64,000 nt of DNA from Ephemerocybe angulata (taxonomy: Eukaryota; Basidiomycota; Agaricomycetes; Agaricales; Psathyrellaceae), in the NCBI GenBank assembly GCA_013368325.1, contig JAACJK010000109.1:1674001-1738000 (forward strand), written 5' to 3'. Below, piece after piece: positions 32,525 through 44,680 of the stretch. Every line of letters begins with the position of its first letter. Within the stretch, counting starts at the first letter, position 1. The notes beneath the pieces are model-generated. The model searched no databases. It had not been told where the DNA came from and saw only the letters and a program-made list of their open reading frames with translations. The position numbers and the translations under genes were made by a program.

Positions 32525-35116
32525 ATGCTCACGTTTTCCCTGTTCTTGCACCTTGGCGTTCTCGCTTTTGCACCTTCGATATCGACACTCGCGACACCTG
32601 TTGGGAGTACCCGGGATGGAGACATCCACAGCGCACCCAGGGCCTCAGTCGCAGAGGCTCTACCTCCACATACGACCTCGCGTTCAGCGACCCAACTCTC
32701 CCAAATCGACCTCAGCCAGACGCTCTGGTCATCCGGCTTCCTCGTCTTCGCATTGGCATGGATCGCCATACACCCAAACTATCATTCCCCCTATGACTCT
32801 CCATGGATGAAGTTCCGTAGACGTGTTATGCTCGTTCTCTGGGCGCTGTTCTTGCCGGAGATGGTGCTTTATTGGAGTGTGAGGCAGTGGGTGGGTGCGA
32901 GAAGGATTAGAGACAAGTTCCAAGGTGCGCAATTCCTTGCGTTATTGGTGTGAGTTGCTTGTGTTTACGTAGCTGCGGACTCGTATTTAGACAAAGGCTG
33001 GGGTGTGACGGACGCGCATTTCCTACAGATGGGCGGTTTTCTTCTGGAGCCAACATACCAAGAAGGTCCGGATGGAAAACCAAGACTATACACCCTCACT
33101 ATCCCGGTCTTGGACGCCCTGTACCAAAGACACGCAAGAATTTTAGCCAGCAACACTCACTCGACCCCACCAAGATCGAAGGTTTCGTCGAACTCGTCGC
33201 TCCTTTCCAATAGCAACACTTTGGCTCAAAATGATTCGCTCAATCTAGGCTCTGTACACCTCCGAACACCCGTAGGCTATAATACGCCAAACTATGCGTC
33301 TACCTCAGCAGAACGATTACCCTCTGTTCCCCATCGCCCTCTTGCAGCCCCCTTCCCAGATATCGACACCTTCCTCCCGCCTCCCGATGTCATCGAGGAA
33401 ATCCCGATACCCCCGGCACTACCTCGCCGTCCAGTGACGATCCCATTCCCTGACATCGACAAATTCCTCCCTCCTCCAGATGTCATCGAGGAATCAGCTC
33501 CTCCCCCATTGCCTAATGCCCACCAACCTGCAGGATCCGGAGATCGCATGGACATGCCGCTCGATGACTCGGACGTCTATCACATCCTCGCAGCTGTACA
33601 CGCCAACCTCCCATCGTGTCTTCCCATCCTCACCTCGAACGCAGACCGGAAGTCCATCGCAGCGACGAAACCGCTCGTCTCTTCCGCAGCAAGGCATGTC
33701 TCACGGACCTTCCCAGCTGATCCCCTGCTGGCCGGGATCATCGCTCTACAGTTCATTTGGTTCGTCACAAGTTGCCTTGCCCGTATAGTCTATGGGGGAT
33801 GGAGGGAATTGCTGTTAGTCGAGGTGGTGGTGTTGGCATACGCATCGATGTATATCATGATGCTAGTGGCTTGGTGGGACAAGCCAGTTTTCGGGATGCA
33901 TGGGGAGCCAGTGAAGATCGTGGTATCGGGAGGTGCTCAAGCGGAAAGGAAGTCTGACCCTATTGCAGCGGGTGGTCCTTCACGGGGGGGTGTGCGAGAG
34001 AAAGGGAAGGGGGTTGTTCGAGCAGGGGATGGGCAAGGTCCTTCCCCCGGGCGAGCAAATTCCGGCCACTTTAATCGTACCACTGCGCGACAGGGACACG
34101 CACAGTTCGAGGTGCCGGCCTCCTTCGACGATCCTGCACGGATCAGTACCAGCGAAGACGACACCCTCGTGCTCCTCTTCTGGAAAGACTGGGTCTCCGA
34201 CCGCCGCTACTTCCGCTACCTACTGTTCGATCGCGTGATTGAGTTTTGTCTCAAGGCGTCGGGGTACGATGCTCATAGCCACGAGTTCGAGGTCTCGACG
34301 AGCATGCGGTACTCCAATATATTTGCATCTCCGGCGGATCGGGTGAGAAGGGAGGGGAAGCGGCATTGGAGGCGGAACCTATCGCATGCGAAGCGGCTTC
34401 CAGGGGTGGAGACGGGGGGTATGGGGCCGAGTTATCTCGATAGAGGGCTGGCTGGGGTTGTTGCGGGAGAGGGGTACTATGCGCAGGGGGGTCTGCAGAA
34501 GAGGTTCTTAAATGGGGAGGGGTCGGGTGTTGAGGAAAGTGTGAGGAGGAGGCGGGAGGCTGGCTCTGGGGGGCAGTCGAGGTTGGCAACGTTTTATACG
34601 TATGTTGTGGGAAGGGGCTATCAGATGGCGTACTGGGAGGTCAGGGTGAAAGTGTTTGTTGGGCTGGTGTGTAGCCTTGGTTTTGGCGCGCTTCACTTTC
34701 TTGGAGTTGCGTTTAGAGAGGTGCCGGTGCCGCAGGGACAGGCAGAGGCACCGATATTCTCGAAAACCTCACCTGGGTTTGCGCCTCGCGTTGTGTATCT
34801 GGTTTGCTCGACTATCCTCACGATATCCCCTATCTTTTTGACCTTTTGCTCTCTGAAGCTATCAGAGGTGAATGGTGATAGGATGGAGATGGCCGTGGCA
34901 TGCCTCCTCGCTGAGATGATTGCGATACCTGCTGTTTTGCTATATATTCCGGCGAGGGTGGGGGTCGTTGTCGTGGCAGTGCTTCAGCTTGCACGGAGAG
35001 CAAAGGTTGGGATTGCACTGGATGGTACTGTGGACTCTGCGACTCTTGGGATGGTTTTCGATGGGGTGAACCCGACGAGTGCTTGGTGGTTAAGCTTTAT
35101 ACCCCATTTTTCTTGA
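32525..35116 (+). CDS. Large multi-pass membrane protein of an Agaricomycete-expanded family
   Basis: ATG 32525 begins a signal-like hydrophobic N-terminus (MLTFSLFLHLGVLAFAPSIS). A span SSGFLVFALAWIAIHPNYHS and RRRVMLVLWALFLPEMVLYW then follow. The intron at 32925-32990 joins ...RRIRDKFQ to DKGWGVTDAHFLQMGGFLLE in frame. The GWxxTxAxFxxMGGF motif is the hallmark I associate with this lineage-specific family. The 703-codon second exon contains a long Pro/Ser-rich loop with a near-repeat (PFPDIDTFLPPPDVIEE, PFPDIDKFLPPPDVIEE). Further spans follow (LLAGIIALQFIWFVTSCLAR, VKVFVGLVCSLGFGALHFLG, RVVYLVCSTILTISPIFLTF, VACLLAEMIAIPAVLLYIPA). Function unknown. Confidence 0.8.
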
Positions 35117-35155
35117 ATTTATGTACTGTATATGACGCCACTCCTGCATAGCATG

Positions 35156-35582
35156 GCTACATATATATCTTCCCTGACCAGAATAGATGCCTTTTAGACA
35201 GCCGCGAGGAAAAGGAGAGAGAGGAGAAATAAGCGCCCGCCGGAAACAGGCGGCCCGACGAATTTATTGTCCGATTGACCCGGACACGAGTTGCTTTTGC
35301 TCTCAGGCTTGCTTGTGACCATTTCTCTTGCATTTCTCCATGCCTCTTTCTCACTCCCAGGACGACTCGTCCACACCCTCTCTCCCGTAGGATGAATACG
35401 TCTTGAAGACAACACTGCTACGCCGGGAATGAGTCATAGAACGCGGCCAGATGCCCGAGAGTCAACGGTCAACCCACTAAACTTCGGCCTCGAGGCCCTT
35501 TTTAAGCTTTGACAACAGGCCATATAAAGGAGTACGATGCAGTGCCAATTCATTGGGTAAAGCCAGCTTCGTTTCGCCCACC
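35156..35582 (+). promoter_or_regulatory. Promoter region of MYND copy 2, duplicated before MYND copy 3
   Basis: This flank aligns with 40355-40698: shared stretches include GAAACA.GCGGCCCGA.GAATTT.TTGTCCGATTGA (dots mark differences), GGGAATGAGTCAT and CCAATTCATTGGGTAAAG. A TATA box (TATAAAG) is at 35523-35529, 60 bp before the ATG. ATAAGCGCCC at 35229-35238 is a near copy of the recurring motif. The conservation shows the two genes arose as a unit including regulatory DNA. Confidence 0.7.
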
Positions 35583-38500
35583 ATGGCTCACCCTACCCTT
35601 TGGCTGCCCAAATCCTTCTTCTACCCCATCGGCAACACCCCTGCGACCTCTCTGACGGAGTACATCCCTCCTGACGTGGATGCCAAGGTTCTGGTGCTTG
35701 GATGCGGTGATCCCAGGAACACTCTGTATACGATCTTTTCAGACTCGAAGCTCCGTGAGTAAAAGTTTACTTTGCTTTCGTGTACGAAACTGAACAACCT
35801 TTCAGCTTTCAAAAGGGCATTGGACTTTACGTTCTGCGATACAGAGCCGGCTGTGCTTGGTGAGCGCCCAGTTCAGCGACTGGCAGAACGCTCTTGCTCA
35901 TCGAATCTCAAAAGCTCGAAACATCCTCATATACACGCTGCTGTACGATCGAGCTGATAAAAAGACGATCAAGAAAGTGTGGAAGATCTACCTGGATGTT
36001 TTCATTGACAAGGAGTCATTCGATCTCATCGTAGCTCAGTGCACCAAGCTGGTCGACCTCTCGAGCAGTATGGAGCGCTGGGGCTCTCACCCGTACGGAA
36101 CCTTCGTCAAGTTTTGCACCGAGGACACGATGGTTACGCTTCGCCAGTATTGGGAGCGCTATCTGTTCAAGGACCGTGATGCGGCGGCTGCGAAGCCCGC
36201 AGTGCTCAAGGATCTGAAGGACGTTTACGACAAGAAGATGGCTAATAGTTTGGTGATGACGTCTGGGAGGTCTGCAGGCGTCATGCTACTGGAGATGGGT
36301 ACACTCGGCACGGACCACTTCAAGCACTACTGGGATGAGGGCGTGACTGACGTCGAGCCCGGGGAGATCAAGCGGGCGACCCATGTCAACACCACCCTCC
36401 TCTACTCGTCCTCAGGGGACACTTTGAATATCCACTATGGAACAGATCCCATTTTATGCTTCCATCTTGCGCCCGCCCTCGCTCCCACGGAAGGCCACCC
36501 GAGCACACCGGTGAATAACATGCAGGAGATGATCGTCGTCCTCAAAGCGCAATTCGCGGCCTGGGCCCACGCCTTTCATAATCGTCTCAACTCGCATTCC
36601 AACATTCAACTTCGATTCTTCGCGGGTAACGCAATGACTTTCTGCAAGGTACTGCGAGCCGTTGCGCTAGATGGCCGCCTTGAAACCACGGAATACACGA
36701 ACACCTGGGGAAACGCTGTCATAAACTTGACTCCGGACTACCAGCAAACCTCCGACACTCGACCGCCTGTTTTATTCAGCGTCATCGAAACATCAAACCT
36801 TGCAGACCATATCGGGTTTCTCAACCTCCTCCTCCTGACAGCGCCGCTCTTGAGGCGGGATCCAAGCTCGATACTCTTCACTCATAGTCTTACAGGGTTG
36901 ATGGATGGCCAAAATCAGCACACGTCAGCCTTGAGCCAGATTGGCATGGACCTTTCATTGCTGTCCCTGTTGCTTGGACTGGTTCCCGAGCGTGCCAGGG
37001 CAACGTACACCTCTCAATCTATAGTTGCCGAAGCGATGACCGCTGGAATGACCTCTACCACCCAATTTTTCGAGCATAATTTCTGGCGGATTGCATCCCT
37101 CCAGACTCTTGGTCTCGTCCACGCATTTGACTGCGAACCCGCTGACCTGGCCAAAACATTGTTCAGAACTTATCATGAACTCTTCGCTGACGAAGGGAGG
37201 GGCGGTTATGGTAAAATGCGACAGACAACCGACCACTACACCCGGGATTCTTTTGTCTGCGTACTCTCTGCCGCCAAAGCCGTCTACACAGGTAACTGGA
37301 AGGATGTTATGAAGCACATCATGCACTCTATTGAAACCGATAGTCATCTGCCGATAGGCCTGCAAGGGTACCAAGAGTTTTGTAGGGGCCTTGATCAAGC
37401 GGGTGTATACAATATCGTCCCGGATCCCAACCGATTCATCACGGAATACCATGGCCATTACTTCGAGAAGTGGCCCCATGTCCCTGGAGTAGTCCATGTT
37501 GGAATGGCTGTCCCACATGGCAAGATAGCCAGACTTCTGGACGACTCCAAGGAGGTGGTGGCAGTTCCTCTCCTCTGCGAAGTGACCGGCCCAGATGGGC
37601 AGAACTTCTTTGCATCCATCCAACCGGCTTTCGGAACTATCGAAGCGACAGGAGAAGGGCCCAATAAGACAGTCGTCATTCATGAAGACCCAGCCGGCTG
37701 GTCGGGAACGAGCGACATGATCGTTCACTTCAGTTCTCCTGCTTGGATCTTCGGGAAGTGGCCGCCTTCGCGGATGAAAATAAGCATCTTTATGTTCGGG
37801 ATGGCGGCGACTGAGAGGTTCATATCCAAACTTGGCGTAACCTTGTGTATCCATTCAACATCCTTTGGGGATTCCAGGACCACCTTCATCTTGCGAGATC
37901 GTCCACGACTTGCGTCGCAGACGATTTCTCAGGACAGTGGGGGCCCATCGGCAACAGCTTGGTCGCCTGCATCAAACTCAGCCCAACGTCAGCTAGTCAG
38001 GTTAAAGTTCGAAGCTTCGCAACCCGCCTCATTCGCTATACGCTGCCCTATCGAGGAGTCGAAAGCGAGGGCAAGTCTGGCAGAGAAGGCCACCAGGGTA
38101 GCGTTGGCGGGAACTGCACGGCAGGAATTCTGATCGGTCGATGACCCAAGGTCCCATGCCTGGTGCCGTGCCAAGGGAGAAAGTCCATTCTGGAGAGTAA
38201 GCTCGCCATTTCTAAGACTTTGTAGTGTACGGTGCTGTTGTACAATATTTCTCAATGACATACCCCTTCCCAAGGGGCCCTCTCATATGTCGCGGTATTC
38301 CTTGAAATTGGCAAGAAATTCAAAAATAATAATCGCGTTGGAAGCGCATCAGGAAGCACGGTCCCGCGGACCTCGGGGCGTCTCCAGCCGTGAATAGCGG
38401 GCATTCCCTTTTCCTGCGTGGATAGGCAACCTCTATCCGCGACGACATACTGCTCTCTCATTGGGAAGACCAACAGTAGTACTGCTGGATACTGTTGGAA

Positions 38501-40053
38501 GAGTGGCCTCCGATAATACCTGCTGACCTATGCGAACATAAATAACAAGGATCGACTTTCCATACCATTTTCCATCACTTAAAATATGTACAAAGTTATA
38601 TACAGTCTGCATCTACACCCCAAACCTCGGGGGTGGTGGCTTTTATACCCCTTGTCTGCCCTGAATGCTTATTCAAGCCCATTAAAGGTATAAAACATAC
38701 GGAAGCTGTCAGTTTATGCAAGGCTGCAAGGGAATCAGGGCCATGGACCTTTCGTGGACCCGTGGTCATACGTCTGAAGTCCACGCGCTGAGCTTCGATG
38801 ATCGATTTCTGCCGTGCAGTTCCCGCCAACCTTAACCAGGGTCGAGGTTACAGCTACGTCGATCTCAACTGTGGACATCATGTTCAAAGGCTTCAAGTCT
38901 ACCCTCCACTTCCCGTTTCCCATCGATACCTCCGCCTTGACAACCCGTATCGCAAGAAAGTCTTCCTACATTGAGGTCAGCGGATTCCTTTCTCGTAATG
39001 AGTGTAGAGCTAACTTGAACTTGGTAGGTCGAGGGCCGCATTGTTTCTCAGGCAAAGCTTGCCGTTCCATTGGACATGAAGTCTTTCCCCGTCATCCGGA
39101 CCGATAATCGCAGCAAATTCCACGCTCTCGGTATGCACTATGTCGCGCTTGAGGCTCTCCCGGTGCTTCGCTCGCCCCTCCCTTCGAAATATGACCTCAC
39201 ATGGCTTGAACATCACTTTTCCTTGTCCATGGACGAGGAAAAGAAGGCGGCGCATGCAGCTTCTGGCCCTCAACCGCCTTTTCTTGAACTTAAAGACAGC
39301 ATTGCAATCATATTTGCAAGGTTCTTGGAGACAAATCGCGGCGAGGCTACCATGTTTCAACTTAGGGACCCCAAGAACGGTGGGACATACGCGATACTAT
39401 TCGTCAGCTGCGTTAGGATCGACCTTACAGCCAACACTGTCATTGCGGATGCCTGCGTTCTCTCTTGGTCTGCCTCCCTTTTCGCTATGCCGGTCATAGA
39501 CAGGGCAATTCGGAAAATGCTAGTCGATATCCAGGCTACGACGCTGAGGAGCATTCATGTCATAACGCCACCGGAGGAGGTAAAATGGTGGAAAGCGTTC
39601 CTACCCACTGCCGTCGAAAGGTGCAGGAGCTGGAATCATCAAAGCAAATGCGAATATATGTTGCAAGGCGTCCCCCGCACGGTGAAGATGAACGAAGACC
39701 CTGTATGTGGATGCGGACGGGGGAAGAACTTGGGTGGGTTTGATCAGGTTGAAGGGTGGAAGGCGTTCAGGCCTTACGTCACTAGGGTGGCCCTGGGGAT
39801 GCCATTTTCGACTTCTCTCCTTAGTGGGATAACCTCTGATATGCAGCAAACCCTACGCAGCGAGTTGAAGAGAGTGTCAGAGATGGAAAGGGAAGGGGCA
39901 GCGGGCGAGTTCTCTGAGCAGTGTTGTACTACATGTGGCGGTTCTGGAAAGCCGAAGCTCCTCCTTTGCTCCAGATGCAAAGGCACTCAATACTGCTCTA
40001 CAGATTGCCAGAAGACAGATTGGAAAAAACACAAACTCGTGTGTTCCAAATAA
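35583..40053 (+). pseudogene. DUF4470 and MYND zinc-finger protein, copy 2 (interrupted by a hAT-like element)
   Basis: Exon 1 from ATG 35583 (MAHPTLWLPKSFFYPIGNTP, LVLGCGDPRNTLYTI), exon 2 at 35806 (FKRALDFTFCDTEPAVL) and exon 3 from about 35923 (ARNILIYTLLYDRADKKTI, VNTTLLYSSSGDTLNIHYG, FFAGNAMTFCKVLRAV) follow the layout of copy 1. Exon 3 is broken at 38098 by a 736-bp insertion that brings a TGA at 38131-38133. The same frame resumes right after it (RVEVTATSISTVDIMFKGFK, ARKSSYIE) and continues through a further intron into the last exon, with a complete MYND finger (CCTTCGGSGKPKLLLCSRCK, YCSTDCQKTDWKKHKLVC) ending at 40053. Everything except the insertion is open, so damage is recent. 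An in-frame splicing route out of the insertion is possible. Confidence 0.8.
38099..38834. mobile_element. hAT-like non-autonomous transposon (MITE) inserted in MYND copy 2
   Basis: The 26-bp ends are inverted repeats differing at two positions: TAGCG and the complement of TAAGG outermost, then GTTGGCGGGAACTGCACGGCAG at both ends. ACCAGGG flanks the element at 38092-38098 and 38835-38841, and extends to eight bases (ACCAGGGT) if the first T of the left end is shared. An 8-bp duplication and ends of the form TARNG are hallmarks of hAT transposons. The interior encodes no transposase, so it would need one in trans. Removing it together with one target copy restores the reading frame of the host gene. 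Confidence 0.88.
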
Positions 40054-40354
40054 GCGGTAAATCGTACTGACCGGGACTCAGTCCTAAGATCCATGGTTAG
40101 GACCATTTCGCTGGAAGGCTTCTATCTCAAACTCGTACCATACTCTAGAAGCCAATTCAGATGTGTATACGCGTACCGCCCTTTCCCATGGACAATTTAT
40201 TTCCTCTACGATATTATCTGTGTTCTTTTCCTGAATCCTGAGGCCTGGGTACTCTAGAGATCCCGTTTTGTGACCCAAGAGAAAAAAATCGCCAACATTT
40301 CACGTTTTCCTAGGGGTTCTGCAAATGTTCTTCCTGCCCTTTTGGCATCCCTTT

Positions 40355-40698
40355 TGACAGACGCGATCACAAGCAAAGAAAGGAGGAACAGGCGCTCGTC
40401 GGAAACAAGCGGCCCGATGAATTTCTTGTCCGATTGAGCCGGACCTTGCCGTGCCTGGCTGAGTTGCCTTGCTCTTGCTGTCCACCACCTCTCCATGCCA
40501 CTTTCTCACCTCCAGGACCAGTCGTCTGCGACATTTTCCCCGCAGAAGGGCTACGTTTGAAGTCCAGACTACGGCACAGGGAATGAGTCATGGGAAACGG
40601 TCAAACGCCCCTTTTGAGCTTTTGACAGCAGGCTAATATAAATGAGGGTGATAAGGAGCCCCAATTCATTGGGTAAAGACAGCTTCTTCTCGCCCACC
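40355..40698 (+). promoter_or_regulatory. Promoter region of MYND copy 3
   Basis: Diverged copy of 35156-35582. TATAAAT at 40637-40643 lies 62 bp before the ATG, matching the spacing before copy 2. CCAATTCATTGGGTAAAGA directly before the start is shared, suggesting a conserved start region. Confidence 0.65.
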
Positions 40699-43600
40699 AT
40701 GGCCCACCCCACCCTTTGGCTGCCCAAGTCCTTTTTCTACCCCATCGGCAACACCCCTGCAACCTCTCTGACGGAGTACATCCCTCCTGACGTGGATGCC
40801 AAGGTTCTGGTGCTTGGATGTGGTGATTTTAGGAACACTCTGTATACGATCTTCTCAGACTCAAAGCTCCGTAAGTGAAAATTGGACTTTGTTTACACGT
40901 TGGATACTGAGTAAGCTCTCAGCTTTTGAAAGGGCCCTGGACTTTACGTTCTGCGATGTTGAGCCGGCTGTTCTCGGTGAGCGACCATTACAGCGACTCA
41001 TGGTAGAACACACCCGCTCATTGAATCTCAAAAGCTCGGAACATCCTCATATACACACTGCTGTATGATCGAGCTGATGAAGAGACGATCAGGAAAGTGT
41101 GGAAGATCTACGTGGATGTTTTCATTGACAAGGAGTCATTCGATCTCATCGTAGCTCAGTGCACCAAGCTGGTTGACCTCTCGAGCAGCGTGGAGCGCTG
41201 GGGCTCTCACCCGTACGGAACCTTCATCAAGTTTTGCACCGAGGACACGATGGTTACGCTTCGCCAGTATTGGGGGCGCTATTTGTTCAAGGACCGTGAT
41301 GCGGCGGCTGCGAAGCCCGCAGTTCTCAAGGAATCTGAAAGCGGTGTACGACAAGAGGGTATCTGGTGGCTACGTGGACCCATCGCAGCGAGCCTCCGGT
41401 ATCATGATCCTCGAATATGGCTTGCTTGGTGCGGAGCACTTCAAGCATTACTGGAAGCATGGCGTAACCGACGTCGACCACTCTGAGATGAACCGCGCGA
41501 CCCACGTCAATACCACTCTTCTCTACTCCTCCTCGGGCGACGCTTTGAACATTCACTATGGAACCCATCCCATTTCATGTTTTCACCTTGCACCGGCGCT
41601 CGCACCGACGCAGGAGCATCCTTCTACTCCCGCCAAGAGCATGCCTGGAATAATCGCGATCATCAAGTCTCAATTTGCGGGGTGGTGCAGCGCCTTCCAC
41701 CATCGTATGACAGACCCCCATTTAAAGGCCAACGTCAAGCTCCGATTCTTCGCTGGAAATGCGATCACGTTTTGCAAGGCCCTGCGGGCAGTCTTACGAG
41801 GGGGCCCACTGCGTACCACGGAGTACACTAATAGCTGGGGATGCTCGACGATATTTTTCGCTGAAGACTACCTACACAACTCCGCCCAACCCGCCCCCCT
41901 TTCCTTCAATGTCATTGAAACCTCCAATCTCGCTGACCACATTGGCTTTCTCAATATCCTTCTCATCACTTCTCCCCTCTTGGAACAAACCCCAACGTCC
42001 GTTCTATTCACCCATTGCCTTGTCGGTTCGAAAGACGCCTCTCGCCAACACTTATCCGCGTTGGAACAGATTGGAGTGGACTTACCCTTAATATCCCTCG
42101 TTTTCGGGCTTTCCCCAGAGCGAGCTACCTCCATGTTTACCTCGCAATCCATGGCGCAAGAGGCGATGGCATCCGGCCTGAACCAAAGCCTTCAGCTTTT
42201 CGAATTCAACCTTTGGCGTACTTCGGCCCCAGCGGCCGCTGGCTTGGCTCAAACGTTTACCTGCCAGCCCGCAGACTTAGCTAGGACGCTCTTCAAGACC
42301 TACCTAAGCCTCTTTCCTGACGAAGGTTTCGCTGGATACAAAGACGTGGGAAAGCCGGGCTATGGACTTCGACACCACACCCGAGATTCGTTCATCTACT
42401 TGCTCTCCCTTGTTAAGGACTCCTTCTCGGGGGACTGGAATGTCGTCATGGATTGCATCATGCTCCTCGTCGAGAGTGATAGAACTCTGCTCGTTGGCCT
42501 CCAGAACTATCAAGACCTCTGTCGTGGCCTTCACCTCGCAGACTTGCGCAAGGTCATGCCGGATCCGAACGAATTCGCCGTCCACACTCCGAACAAACAT
42601 TTCGAGAATTGGGCGGAGCCCATTCCTTCATCTGTCCACGTTGGGCTCGTGGTCCCTCGGGTCAAGATACAGAAATTGTTGGACGAATTCAAGGAGATAG
42701 TCACTCCATGCCTCCAATGCTCCCTCATGTGCCCTGGGGGCCAAAGCTTCTTCACCTCCATACAGCCAACCTTTGGAAGGGTTGAAATAAGCGGGACAGG
42801 GGCCGGGAAAACGGTCATCATTCACGAAGACCAGGCAGGCTGGTGGGGAAGAAGCGACCTGGTCGTTTATTTTCCCGCCCCTGCCTGGATGTTCGTGAAG
42901 TGGGCGTTCAAAGAGCTGGAAGTTGGCCTTTCCATGTTCGGCGTCTCTGCGATGAACCACTTTATCAAGACGCTTGGCCTACAGCTGTGCATCTTTTCCA
43001 CTGTTCTAACGGATCAGAGCCGCACCTTCGTTTTGCGAGATCGTCCTCGACTTGCGTCGCAGACGGCCTTGCAAAATGAAGCGAGTGCTGGCCCACCACT
43101 ATTACCGTCGCCGTCACCCGCAGAACACATTCCTCAACAGGTTACCTTGAAGTTCGGGGAATCGAGGCCTTCTTCGCTCACCATACAATGTCTTGTCGAG
43201 GACCCCACAGCGAAGGCAAATCTGGCGGACAAGTCCACTAAAGTGGAGGCGAAGTCTATCACCGTTACTTCAGTTGAAGTATCCTTCAAGGCGTTCAAGT
43301 CTACCCTCCATTTCCCATACCCAATTGACCATACAACTTTGGTGACTCGCATTGCGAGAAAATCATCCTATGTGGAGGTACGTTAAATATCTGCATTTTA
43401 CGCAGGGTGTTTCTAACTTGGGTTCAGATTGAAGGCCGAATTCTCTCCCAAAGGGCAGTGGACATTCCTGTGGAGTTAAAGCCATTTCCTGTGGCTCTTC
43501 TCGACGGAGGCGGTATCCATGCTCTTGGCATGCATTACCTTGCACTCGACGCTCTACCTTCGTTCCGCTCTCCACTTCCACCGAAATACGAACATAAATG

Positions 43601-44439
43601 GATGCAACCCCATTTCTCATTCTCCTTGATGGAAGAGAAGGAAAAGGCGAAGGCGAAAATGTCTTTAAAACCGCAGCCTCCATCGTTAGAGCTTAAAGAC
43701 AGCCTCTTCAACATCTTCTCGAGATTCTTGGGCACGAACAAAGGCAACCCTACCATGTTCCATCTGTCACAGCCAGCAGATGGGGTCGGAACCTATGCAA
43801 TCCTGTTCGTGAGCCGCGTCAAGATTGACCTTACCGCACATACCGTGGTCGCCGATGCCTGCGTCTTACCCTTCAGCTACGACACGTGCTCCTTAGCAGC
43901 GATGCATGTCGCGATAAGGAAAATGGAGAGCGATATTCGGGCAGGACGGTTAAGGAGCATCAGCGTCCAGACGCCAGAGGAGGAGCGAGCATGGTGGATG
44001 GCGTACCTCCCAACTGCTGTCGAGCGGTGCAGGACGTGGAAGCATAAGGTCGACTGCAAGTACCTCACGGAAGGAGCTCCGCGTGGTCTGGGAGCTGGGT
44101 AAAGACCCCATCTGCGAGTGCGGGCGAGGGAAGAACCTTGGGCCATTCAGCGAGGTGAAAGGCTGGGAGCCCTTCGCGCCGTATGTCACAAGGTTGGCTC
44201 TGGGGATGCCGTTCTCTACCTCTCTTCTCGGCAGGATGGCTTCAAAGCTACGAAGTTCTCTTGATGAGAAGAGAGATACGAAGACGGTAAGCGCAGTGAA
44301 CAGGGAAGGGTGTGCTGCTTGTGGTGGTCCTGGGAAGCCGAAGCTCCTGTTTTGCTCCAGGTGCAAAGGCATCCAATATTGCTCGTCGGTCTGCCAGAGG
44401 GCAGACTGGAAGAAACATAAGCTGGTGTGTTCCAAATGA
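40699..44439 (+). pseudogene. DUF4470 and MYND zinc-finger protein, copy 3 (two frameshifts)
   Basis: Tandem paralogue of copy 2 with the same exons: ATG 40699, exon 2 at 40923-40976, long exon from 41035, last exon from about 43429, stop at 44439. Near 41330 the sequence CTCAAGGAATCTGAAAGC has one base more than CTCAAGGATCTGAAGGAC of copy 2, shifting the frame after KPAVLK. The original reading continues in the next frame (AVYDKRVSGGYVDPSQRASG, VNTTLLYSSSGDALNIHYG). Near 44085 a second single-base shift separates CKYLTEGAPR from DPICECGRGKNLGPFSEV. The C-terminal MYND finger (CAACGGPGKPKLLFCSRCKG, YCSSVCQRADWKKHKLVC) is complete. It is a pseudogene or contains two sequencing errors; elsewhere the coding pattern is clean. 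Confidence 0.8.
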
Positions 44440-44680
44440 ATGGTGAATTGTACTGACCTAGTTCTCGTGTTAGTGGTTCCTGTCTGCGAGGCTTCCACCC
44501 CAATGATCCATCTCGATTCTCCAAAATGTATTATACTTGTACCGCTCCTTCTGTGGACGACCCCTCTTTTCCTGTATACTTCTTTCCCTGAACACGTATC
44601 TATTTCATTCGTTCGAAACCCGAAACCCAAAGAGTAAATCTCGAGCAATATGGCCGAAAACACGAACAACCCCTATAACG

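Noticed and set aside
36955..37854. Minus-strand 299-codon frame opposite MYND copy 2
   Set aside because: Antisense to the long exon, whose sense frame is conserved in three paralogues.
38092..38842. Splicing from the MITE donor to the AG of the right target copy (ACCAG)
   Set aside because: It leaves one extra base and breaks the frame; only the acceptor inside the inverted repeat keeps it.
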